Below, one piece after another: positions 7,225 to 13,809 of a stretch of DNA of 15,550 nt (position 1 is the first letter of the stretch; every line of letters begins with the position of its first letter). The notes below the pieces were generated by a model, which saw only the letters and a program-made list of their open reading frames with translations, made no database searches and was not told where the DNA came from. The position numbers were made by a program, and so were the translations under genes. Source of the stretch: UBA5109 sp964606735 (GTDB lineage Bacteria > Pseudomonadota > Gammaproteobacteria > Pseudomonadales > Pseudohongiellaceae); NCBI GenBank assembly GCA_964606735.1, contig CAZSHI010000040.1, positions 1 to 15,550 on the forward strand, written 5' to 3'.

Positions 7225-8709
7225 ATGAAGCTGTTTAAACGAATCTTGCCATTTGGCATGGCATCATTGATAGGGCTGAGCTTTCCAAGTGCGGCACAAA
7301 TGTCAGCACAGTCGATACTGGAAGACTCGGCCGAAGCCATGGGCGGCATGCAACGCATCATGCAGGTCGACAGCCTCTTGATGAGCGGTTTCAGCCAGAC
7401 CCTTAATCAGGATGGCGGCAGCTCGGCATCGCCAGATCCACGGGCGCCTAAAAAATGGGCAGCCCAGAATGGAGTAGAACGCTATTTCAACCTCGAGACG
7501 GGGCAGGCATTGCAACGTCAGCGGCAGGGCTTTCTGTTCCCTTTTGCGCTGGCCTTTGGTCACAGCTGGACGCCGACATCACAGGTACAGGATGGCGTAG
7601 ATGCCCTCAACAACCCGCTGGTGGCCCTGCGAGCCGCACTCGACAGTGAGACGGGCGCCATCAGTATTGAGGATGACAAAATCGTCGTTGAATTCATGCT
7701 TGATAGTGGCGAAACCGTCTGGCTCGGCATTAACCAGCTCAACAAGCTGCCTGCCTTTGTTCGCTGGATAGGCCCACATGCCAATCTGGGTGAAGTCACC
7801 TATACCACCTGGTTTACCGGTTATGTACCCTTTGACGGCATCCGTTTACCCTCCGGTTTCACAACCGAGATAGACTGGCGTGACAACGTGGTGACCACGT
7901 TTCATATCGATGGCTACCAGATCAATGAGCCTTTACCCCGTTTTGAAGGCGGTGGAGGCGGAGGCTTCGGTGGTGGCGGGGAACCTCAGGTTGCCGTTAC
8001 AGAAGTTGCTGATGGTGTCTGGGACCTGCGCGTCGGCAGTAACGGCGGAGCCGTGGTTGAATTTGAAGATCACCTGCTCATGTTCGAGGTTTACGGCAAT
8101 GAAGCCAACTCACTGGCACGCATTGATGCAGCCAATCAACTGGTTCCCGGCAAGCAGGTGACTGCCGTCATCATGTCACATCACCACTTTGACCACAGTG
8201 GCGGCATTCGCGCTGCTGTCTCGCGCGGCCTGACCATTATTTCCAAGCGGGAGAATGAAGGCATTCTGCGCGAATTGACCTCGCGACCCGCGCCCAACTA
8301 CCCAGATGCGCTGGCTCGTAACCCACAGCCTCTGCATTTTATGCCGGTTGATGAACACCTGGTGCTGGAAGATAGCATGCGCCGCGTTGATGTTTATGAA
8401 GTCATCGGACACATGCACATGACAGATGCCGTGTTCGCCTATCTGCCCGAAGAAGAAATTCTGCTGCAGGGCGACATGTTTGATATCGGCTGGGACTGGC
8501 ACTGGTGGAGTGGCAACTATCTGGACAGCGTTGAACATTGGAGTCTGAGCCCGCAAACCGATATTCCGGTGCACGGCAGGGTCACGACCTTTGATGAAGT
8601 TCTTGCTAATATTCAGATTCAACTGGATGCTGCCATTGCCTTTTGCGAGAACAACGAAGCCAGCGGCATTTACATGGCAGGCTGCCCGGTTAACTACCGG
8701 ACCGATTAA
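7225..8709 (+). CDS. two-domain exported MBL-fold protein with glycine-rich hinge
   Basis: A 494-residue protein with a signal peptide (about 1-24, PSAA|Q). Residues 25-240 form a beta-rich domain whose pattern (LNKLPAFVRW...TTWFTGYVPFDGIRLPSGF) recalls LolA/LppX-like lipoprotein-carrier folds; this is inference. A Gly-rich hinge (242-252, ending FGGGG) leads to an MBL domain with H319-H-H321-F-D323-H324, H396/H398 (GHMHMTD), D417 (LLQGDMF) and H450 (PVHGR). A GTG at 7219 is in frame but is part of the GGAGGTGA ribosome site, so ATG 7225 (spacing 5) is chosen. The lipoprotein at 13810 has the same architecture. The substrate is unknown, perhaps a hydrophobic molecule if the N-domain binds lipid-like ligands. 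The PQQ dehydrogenase gene follows after 26 nt. Confidence 0.87.
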   Translation: MKLFKRILPFGMASLIGLSFPSAAQMSAQSILEDSAEAMGGMQRIMQVDSLLMSGFSQTLNQDGGSSASPDPRAPKKWAAQNGVERYFNLETGQALQRQRQGFLFPFALAFGHSWTPTSQVQDGVDALNNPLVALRAALDSETGAISIEDDKIVVEFMLDSGETVWLGINQLNKLPAFVRWIGPHANLGEVTYTTWFTGYVPFDGIRLPSGFTTEIDWRDNVVTTFHIDGYQINEPLPRFEGGGGGGFGGGGEPQVAVTEVADGVWDLRVGSNGGAVVEFEDHLLMFEVYGNEANSLARIDAANQLVPGKQVTAVIMSHHHFDHSGGIRAAVSRGLTIISKRENEGILRELTSRPAPNYPDALARNPQPLHFMPVDEHLVLEDSMRRVDVYEVIGHMHMTDAVFAYLPEEEILLQGDMFDIGWDWHWWSGNYLDSVEHWSLSPQTDIPVHGRVTTFDEVLANIQIQLDAAIAFCENNEASGIYMAGCPVNYRTD

Positions 8710-8735
8710 CCGATTAATACATACAGAGGAAAACC

Positions 8736-10112
8736 ATGATCAGACAGACCTTGTTGGGTGTAAGCATCCTAGTCAGCACGACAGTTCTGGCACAGCAGAG
8801 CAACAACCCCTTCACCAATCCGATTGAAGCGGAAGATGACATCATTGTCGTCAACTATGAAGAGTTCGCCACCTTACCGGCTTTTGATGGCGAGCAGGCG
8901 CGCATGATGCAACTGCTCGCTGAACCGGACAACAACCGCCGCATCTGGGTCAATGACCAGCGCGGCCAGATTTACACCATCCCTTACGAGGGCGGTGAGG
9001 TGAATCAATACATTGATGTTGATGACTACGGCGTGCAGGTTTCTGACGGCAACCGTGAGCAGGGCATGCAAAGCTTTGCCCTGCATCCGGATTTCAACCG
9101 TACGGGCGCCCCGGGTTATGGCAAGTTCTATACCTGGACCGACAGTACCAACACCAGGCCACAGGCGGACTATGTGCCCAGGGATACCTCACTGGACGAT
9201 CATGATCTCGTGCTGCACGAATGGACTGCCAATACCCCTATGGCGGCTCGTTATGACGGCGGCGCTCCTCGGGAATTGCTGCGTGTTCAGCAACCCTATC
9301 GCAATCACAACGGTGGTCAGATCGGTTTCAATACCCTGGCTGAACCGGGTGATGCCGACTATGGCATGCTCTACATCTCCAATGGCGATGGCGGCTCCGG
9401 TGGCGACCCGATGAACATGGCACAGGATCTGGACTCCATTTTTGGCAAGATGCTCCGTATAGACCCGCTGGGCGATAACGGCCCCAACGGCCAGTACGGC
9501 ATACCGGCTGACAATCCCTTTGTCAGCAATAACGCCGCACTGGACGAAATTTATGCCTATGGCATCCGTAATGCCCAGCATTTTGTCTGGGATGAAGATA
9601 CCGGCAACATGTACCTGTCCGATATTGGCCAGAACATCGTGGAAGAGGTGTCGCTGGTACCACGCGGCGGCAATCTGGGCTGGAACACCTGGGAAGCCAG
9701 TTACCGTTTTGAAGGCGGCGTCATCAACATGGCCAACCCCCGAAGCGACAACAGTGTCACTTACCCGGTTGTGGAGTGGGATCATACTGACCCCATCCTG
9801 CAAAACCGTGGTGCGGCTTCCGGTCTGCTGATTTACCGCGACGATGAGGTTCCGGCACTGGAAGACACCTTGCTGTTTGCTGACCTGGTCAGTGGTGAGA
9901 TTTTTTATGTCGATGCCAACGCGCTGCCATCCAGTTACCCGGCCATTCGCCGCGTACTGTTCAATGACGGCGGCCAAGCCAAGACCCTCTTGCAGTTAAT
10001 TCAGGAAAACGAAGGCGCTCCGCGTGCTGACCCCCGTATCGATGCCGGCCCCTTCAACTCTATTTTTGTCCTAAATAAAGGCGATGGCATCATCCGACGT
10101 CTGCTTCCTTAA
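8736..10112 (+). CDS. PQQ-dependent sugar dehydrogenase-like protein (glucose/sorbosone dehydrogenase family)
   Basis: A 458-residue protein with a signal peptide (1-19, TVLA|Q), so periplasmic. It has the six-bladed propeller signature of soluble quinoprotein aldose dehydrogenases, which oxidise sugars (aldoses to lactones) with PQQ. Visible are REQGMQSFALHPDF (E108), RNHNGGQIGF with the probable catalytic base H191, NGDGGSGGDP (216-225, Ca/PQQ region), IFGKMLRIDP, and YGIRNAQ with R278-N279 matching the PQQ-contacting Arg-Asn of sGDH. SDIGQNIVEEV follows. No cytochrome domain is fused, so electrons must leave through a separate acceptor; the LPMO-like protein of the cluster is one speculative acceptor. 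AGAGGA precedes the ATG. Sugar specificity is not readable. Confidence 0.9.
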   Translation: MIRQTLLGVSILVSTTVLAQQSNNPFTNPIEAEDDIIVVNYEEFATLPAFDGEQARMMQLLAEPDNNRRIWVNDQRGQIYTIPYEGGEVNQYIDVDDYGVQVSDGNREQGMQSFALHPDFNRTGAPGYGKFYTWTDSTNTRPQADYVPRDTSLDDHDLVLHEWTANTPMAARYDGGAPRELLRVQQPYRNHNGGQIGFNTLAEPGDADYGMLYISNGDGGSGGDPMNMAQDLDSIFGKMLRIDPLGDNGPNGQYGIPADNPFVSNNAALDEIYAYGIRNAQHFVWDEDTGNMYLSDIGQNIVEEVSLVPRGGNLGWNTWEASYRFEGGVINMANPRSDNSVTYPVVEWDHTDPILQNRGAASGLLIYRDDEVPALEDTLLFADLVSGEIFYVDANALPSSYPAIRRVLFNDGGQAKTLLQLIQENEGAPRADPRIDAGPFNSIFVLNKGDGIIRRLLP

Positions 10113-10138
10113 GGGCATCACAAGAGGGGCTCCGTCAC

Positions 10139-11002
10139 ATGATGACGCGCAAAGATGAATGGAAGTTCTGGACAAGCCTGCTTGTCCTGATTCTCAGCGG
10201 TATCGCCATCATACAGGGGATCCTTGATGTGTTCAGCGGGGAGGGCACTGCCAGCCTCGCTGACACCCTGATTGGCCTCGTCATCCTCGTTATTATTTTT
10301 GGTCTTGCCGGCAGGGTATTCCTGAGACTGTCCGAACAATATGGCAACGAGGATCCTGAGGAAGAAAGCCCTTCGGCTGTCATTCAAACGCTAAGCAATA
10401 CTATCAAACCAGCAGCAAAAGAAAGTGAGGAACTGCGCTATCTGGATTATTCAGGGTCTGCCAACATGGCCGAACGCTTGGAAAGCGCCTTTGAAAATGA
10501 TCCGCGCGCTATTGATGTCCGCTGCAACACCGGCTTTCATTACACCACCGGTGAAAGCAGCGGCAGCTATGAGGAAAATGTGCGGGAAGGACAGCCGGAA
10601 GTCGGCGTCTTTAGCATGAAATACAGAGCAGAAGATGAAATCGAGATCATGGATGTCTATAAGAAAATCACCGTCAGCCCGCAAGACCGGGTGTCCGTCA
10701 CCTTGTATCAGGCCGATTATGACTGCAGTGGTACCACGCTATCCAGTCTGGCAATAAGCTTCCGTCAGGACGAGCGCACCTTTGATGTAAACTTCAGTAG
10801 TGGACGTGATTATCGGGGCCCGGAAGGCACCGATGACAATCACACGGCCCCGGAAGACATCTACCGGGATCACGAGCTGACCTTCTCTTTTCACCGCATC
10901 TACCTTGATGACCTGAAAGAACTAATCGAAAAAAGCATTCAGGGTGAAGAGCCCCCGATCAAGGTACATATCACCATGCCAGAGGACCGACAGGCCAGCT
11001 GA
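10139..11002 (+). CDS. two-helix membrane protein with soluble C-terminal domain, unknown
   Basis: A 287-residue protein with two predicted membrane helices at about 11-31 (WTSLLVLILSGIAIIQGIL) and 40-61 (LADTLIGLVILVIIFGLAG). The basic N-terminus (MMTRKDEWK) and the Arg residues just after helix 2 suggest both ends are cytoplasmic, with a short acidic periplasmic turn. The remaining 220 residues are acidic and beta-rich, with two cysteines, and resemble no domain I know. It is the last gene of the plus-strand run, 26 nt after the PQQ dehydrogenase, and the only cluster product without an export signal. GAGGGG lies 9 nt before the first of two adjacent ATGs. Its stop is 7 nt from the convergent umuC stop. 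Confidence 0.75.
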   Translation: MMTRKDEWKFWTSLLVLILSGIAIIQGILDVFSGEGTASLADTLIGLVILVIIFGLAGRVFLRLSEQYGNEDPEEESPSAVIQTLSNTIKPAAKESEELRYLDYSGSANMAERLESAFENDPRAIDVRCNTGFHYTTGESSGSYEENVREGQPEVGVFSMKYRAEDEIEIMDVYKKITVSPQDRVSVTLYQADYDCSGTTLSSLAISFRQDERTFDVNFSSGRDYRGPEGTDDNHTAPEDIYRDHELTFSFHRIYLDDLKELIEKSIQGEEPPIKVHITMPEDRQAS

Positions 11003-11009
11003 GCGGTAC

Positions 11010-12260
11010 TCAGGCACATTTCACCACCGGAATATCCTGCCAGCGCGTGGTATAGCGTGGTGACATGTAGTCACGCTTCATCGCCCACTTTGGCTGAATG
11101 CCAGTATTCAATAATTTAATCTGATGTTTACCATAACGTCCGTTGATCTGATCCATGACCTCCATGAGGCGACGAGACTTGTCGGACTGTTGCGGATTGA
11201 AAAAATCCTGCTGTTCATACTGACGTGAGCGCAGGTCCAGCAGGCCGATCCCGCATTTCTTGTAGCGGATGCCGGGCCGGTAAAGCTGTGCAATCAGGCT
11301 TGCAGCCTCCGCGGCAATGTGCCGGGTATCATTCGTCAGGTAGGGCAGCGTGCTTACACGCTGAGGGCGAAAATGCCCCAGCTTTTTATCGAAGCTTTCC
11401 AGGTAGACCCACAGCGTTGCCGTCAGACTGTTCTGCTTGCGCAGTTTCTCACAGGCCCGATCGGCATACAGGCTGATGGCCTGCTGCAGCTCATGCAGCT
11501 CAGTCACCTTGTAGGAAAAACTGCGGGTACAGATGATCTCCTTGCGCGGTGCCGGCTCCGTCTCCAGATCTAGACAGGCTTCACCACGTAATTCACGCAT
11601 GGTTCGCTCCAGCCTGACACTGAAATGGCGCCGCAGGTATTTCGGGTTGCTCTCGATGAGTTGCAGGGCTGTGTGAATGCCCAGGTAGTCCAGTCGTGCA
11701 GCAATACGCCGTCCAATACCCCAGATATCTTCCGGTTTGACCCGTGTCAGCAGCCAGCGCCATTTATGTGGTGCATCCAGCACACAGACACCGTTCAGGC
11801 GCGGCATTTTCTTGGCCGCCCGGTTGGCCAGCTTCGCCAAAGTCTTGGTGGGAGCAATCCCGACACAGACCGGCATGCGAACCTGCTGCCACAACATGTC
11901 TTTAATGGCCTTGCCATGCTGCGCATAATCGTCGGCCCGCACCTGTAGAAAGGCCTCATCAATTGAATACACTTCCATACCGACACTGTAGCTTTCCATC
12001 AGCGCCATCACGCGGGCTGAAATGTCACCATAGAGTTCATAATTGCTGGAAAAAATCTGCACCCGGTACTTTTTCAACAAATCCCTAACCTGAAAATAGG
12101 GACGCAGGTCCGGAATGTTCAGCGCCTTGGCTTCGGCATTACGGGAAATGACACAACCGTCATTGTTGGAGAGCACCACGATCGGCTTACCACGCAGCGC
12201 CGGGTTAAAGATGGCCTCGCAACTGGCGTAAAAGGTATTACAGTCTACCAGGGCGTACAT
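11010..12260 (-). CDS. umuC: DNA polymerase V catalytic subunit UmuC (Y-family)
   Basis: A Y-family translesion polymerase that copies damaged DNA during the SOS response, as a complex with processed UmuD'. The 416-residue length is close to that of E. coli UmuC (422). The N-terminus MYALVDCNTFYASCE carries catalytic D6. SNNDGCVISRNAEAKAL and the second metal-binding pair D101-E102 in YSIDEAFL are intact. The helix-hairpin-helix region (VKPEDIWGIGRRIAARL) and little-finger region follow. Its start overlaps the end of umuD by 16 nt, indicating translational coupling in a umuDC operon. It runs convergent to the exported-protein cluster. No truncation is seen. Confidence 0.97.
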   Translation of the reverse strand: MYALVDCNTFYASCEAIFNPALRGKPIVVLSNNDGCVISRNAEAKALNIPDLRPYFQVRDLLKKYRVQIFSSNYELYGDISARVMALMESYSVGMEVYSIDEAFLQVRADDYAQHGKAIKDMLWQQVRMPVCVGIAPTKTLAKLANRAAKKMPRLNGVCVLDAPHKWRWLLTRVKPEDIWGIGRRIAARLDYLGIHTALQLIESNPKYLRRHFSVRLERTMRELRGEACLDLETEPAPRKEIICTRSFSYKVTELHELQQAISLYADRACEKLRKQNSLTATLWVYLESFDKKLGHFRPQRVSTLPYLTNDTRHIAAEAASLIAQLYRPGIRYKKCGIGLLDLRSRQYEQQDFFNPQQSDKSRRLMEVMDQINGRYGKHQIKLLNTGIQPKWAMKRDYMSPRYTTRWQDIPVVKCA

Positions 12261-12676
12261 AGGGAGTTGATGGCATGCAGGACGACTCCCTCAATACTCA
12301 GAGCGGATTCTTCCTTAATCGGAATCGGCGGATAGGCACTATTGCCAGCCAGTAACTGCTGACCTGCGATATCTAATAACTTGCAGGTCAACTCGCCGTT
12401 AACGGCAGCAATCACAACGTGTCCCTGGCGAGGCGTCACGGCGCGGTCAACAATCAACAGAGCGCCATCCTGAATACCGTATTCAGTCATGGAATCGCCG
12501 CTGGCACGCACAAAATAGGTAGAGGAGGGGCTGCGGATCAAGTGCTCATTGAGGTCCAGCGTGCTTTCAACATAGTCATCTGCAGGCGAGGGAAAGCCGG
12601 CAGCAATCCGGGTAGAAAACAATGGCAAGGGCAGATAGGCAGCCAGCTCGCGTTTTTCGACATGAGTGATTTTCAT
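12245..12676 (-). CDS. umuD: UmuD, self-cleaving subunit of DNA polymerase V
   Basis: A LexA/signal-peptidase-fold (peptidase S24) protein that cleaves itself on RecA filaments to give UmuD', the active partner of UmuC. The 143 residues show the cleavage site A26-G27 (RIAAGFPSPADDY), the nucleophile S62 in ASGDSM and the general-base lysine K99 in LTCKLL, all in the expected places. There is no N-terminal DNA-binding domain, so it is not a repressor like Acinetobacter UmuDAb. The ribosome site is weak (GATGACTC before ATG). No classical CTG-N10-CAG LexA box is found upstream, but a palindrome lies at 12689-12704. Confidence 0.95.
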   Translation of the reverse strand: MKITHVEKRELAAYLPLPLFSTRIAAGFPSPADDYVESTLDLNEHLIRSPSSTYFVRASGDSMTEYGIQDGALLIVDRAVTPRQGHVVIAAVNGELTCKLLDIAGQQLLAGNSAYPPIPIKEESALSIEGVVLHAINSLCTPW

Positions 12677-12688
12677 GAGTCATCAGTG

Positions 12689-12704
12689 AAACTTTTTGAA
12701 GTTT
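12689..12704. promoter_or_regulatory. palindrome just upstream of umuD, candidate operator
   Basis: AAACTT (12689-12694) TTTG AAGTTT (12699-12704) is a perfect 6-bp inverted repeat with a 4-nt centre, flanked by TGA.../...TCA that nearly extend it. It ends 12 nt upstream of the umuD start codon. A repressor bound here would block transcription or early elongation. It is not the E. coli LexA consensus and may be the local SOS operator. Confidence 0.35.
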
Positions 12705-12788
12705 TCATCTTCGCTGATTTAGCTGCAAGCGGCAAGCCAAAACCTTTCCGCTGGGGATAATTTATCTATTCCGGTTTATTTTCGAGCA

Positions 12789-12803
12789 GCTGACGATGTC
12801 AGC
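12789..12803. promoter_or_regulatory. palindrome in the umuD-hsp intergenic region
   Basis: GCTGAC (12789-12794) GAT GTCAGC (12798-12803) is a perfect 6-bp inverted repeat with a 3-nt spacer. It lies between the two divergent units, 19 nt before the sigma32-like -35 element. Its CTG-N7-CAG spacing does not fit LexA. It may bind a regulator of either unit, or of both. Confidence 0.3.
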
Positions 12804-12822
12804 AACAAAATACTCATAGCCT

Positions 12823-12851
12823 CTTGAAAAACACAGACACTGACCCTAGTT
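12823..12851 (+). promoter_or_regulatory. sigma32-like heat-shock promoter
   Basis: CTTGAAA (12823-12829) is a perfect sigma32 -35 element. After a 14-nt spacer, CCCTAGTT (12844-12851) matches 6 of 8 positions of the sigma32 -10 consensus CCCCATNT, counting the N. Transcription would begin near 12858. The downstream gene encodes an alpha-crystallin-domain protein, which supports the assignment independently. Confidence 0.65.
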
Positions 12852-12859
12852 TCTTATCA

Positions 12860-12909
12860 CAGATGTTTTCATCTGATTTGCTTTTTAAGTTTACTTTTTT
12901 AAGAGGTAA
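12860..12909 (+). ncRNA. candidate fourU-type RNA thermometer in the heat-shock gene leader
   Basis: The predicted leader folds into two hairpins. The first is CAGATG-TTTT-CATCTG (12860-12875), a perfect 6-bp stem. The second pairs TTGCTTTTT (12878-12886) with AAGAGGTAA (12901-12909): nine consecutive pairs, three of them G-U, over a 14-nt loop. It buries the Shine-Dalgarno AAGAGG entirely. A weak U-rich stem over the ribosome site is the hallmark of fourU thermometers such as that of Salmonella agsA, also a small heat-shock gene. The leader would be about 57 nt. Temperature response is inferred. Confidence 0.5.
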
Positions 12910-12914
12910 TGACT

Positions 12915-13634
12915 ATGGAGACAACACCGCAACGCAATATTCTTATCAGTATTATCGTCACCGTTCTTGTCTGCCTGCTCATCGGCCTGAGCTTTTTTAC
13001 CTGGGAGCTGTCCAGGGAAGTAGCGACAATGCGAGACAATATGTCGGCGCCAGGTAGCAGCTCAACACTGGCCCTGGCCGACAGTACAGTGCCCACACCA
13101 CCGGCCGCGACAACCCAGCCACAGTCACCAACGCCGTCCACTCCGGGAACACAGCATTCCGTACCCGGCTCGGCCGATCCTTTGGCCGCACCATTTTCTG
13201 ATCCCTTTGCCAGGAACTGGCCCGGCTTCATGGATCCCGGCGGTCAGATTGCCGAAATGCAGCGCCGTATGGACGAATTGATGAACTCCATGACACAGGG
13301 CTTTCCTTTCTTCAATCAACAGGATTTTGGCTTTGGTTTTATTAACAGCGGGCCGACTATCCGGATGACGGAAGATAGTGAGAGCTATCAGGTGAGCATC
13401 GAAGTCCCGGAAGGCCAGGAGGTCGAGCTGAATACCGAGCTGAACAACAATACACTGGTCGTTTCCGGCTCGGTCAGGAATGAACGGGAAGAAAGCAGCA
13501 GCGGGCTCAGCAGTCGCAGCATGCAGGAAAGCCGCTTTTCTCAGTCCGTTTATCTGCCAGGCCCGATTGACGCTTCCGCCATGCGTGTCGAACAGGAGGA
13601 TACTCAGATTGTCGTCACGGTGCCGAAGGCCTGA
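12915..13634 (+). CDS. membrane-anchored small heat-shock protein (alpha-crystallin/Hsp20 domain)
   Basis: A 239-residue protein. A single membrane helix (about 9-30, ILISIIVTVLVCLLIGLSFF) is followed by a Pro/Ser/Thr-rich linker (about 45-100), a short helical segment (QIAEMQRRMDELM) and a C-terminal alpha-crystallin domain (about 148-239). The domain shows SYQVSIEVP, the LVVSGSV strand, the RFSQSVYLPGPIDASAMRV block and the terminal QIVVTVPKA, as in Hsp20 holdase chaperones. Ordinary bacterial Hsp20s are about 140-160 residues and soluble. An ATG at 12909 is only 2 nt from AAGAGG, so ATG 12915 (spacing 8) is chosen. If oriented N-in, the chaperone domain would be periplasmic, but charges do not settle topology. 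Promoter and leader suggest heat induction. Confidence 0.85.
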   Translation: METTPQRNILISIIVTVLVCLLIGLSFFTWELSREVATMRDNMSAPGSSSTLALADSTVPTPPAATTQPQSPTPSTPGTQHSVPGSADPLAAPFSDPFARNWPGFMDPGGQIAEMQRRMDELMNSMTQGFPFFNQQDFGFGFINSGPTIRMTEDSESYQVSIEVPEGQEVELNTELNNNTLVVSGSVRNEREESSSGLSSRSMQESRFSQSVYLPGPIDASAMRVEQEDTQIVVTVPKA

Positions 13635-13701
13635 GCTTCGGGAATGACACTTTGAATAGGGTAGGCAGTGAGAGCTCAGCTGCCTGCCCACCCGAATTAG
13701 C

Positions 13702-13729
13702 TTGAATTCACAGGACTTGTCTCTATACT
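13702..13729 (+). promoter_or_regulatory. candidate sigma70 promoter of the lipoprotein MBL gene
   Basis: TTGAAT (13702-13707, 4 of 6) and TATACT (13724-13729, 5 of 6) are separated by 16 nt. Transcription would start near 13736, about 74 nt before the chosen start codon. It implies transcription independent of the heat-shock gene. Confidence 0.45.
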
Positions 13730-13809
13730 CGGATAGCCAATTGTTCTTGAAAATACTTAATCTTATTCCCTTAAACACCTAATAAAAGATATCAATGGAG
13801 GTATCACGA

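Noticed and set aside
10999..11013. CTGAG-CGGTA-CTCAG hairpin between the convergent stops as a terminator
   Set aside because: Only five base pairs and no T-run on either strand.
13623..13684. Two hairpins after the heat-shock gene (CCGAAG/CTTCGG at 13623-13641 and GGCAG/CTGCC at 13664-13684) as terminators
   Set aside because: Neither is followed by a T-run, and the first overlaps the stop codon. They may slow polymerase, but the evidence is not enough.
13746..13775. Second CTTGAAA as a sigma32 promoter for the lipoprotein gene
   Set aside because: The matching -10 position (CCCTTAAA at 15-nt spacing) fits the consensus poorly, and a better sigma70-like promoter lies just upstream.
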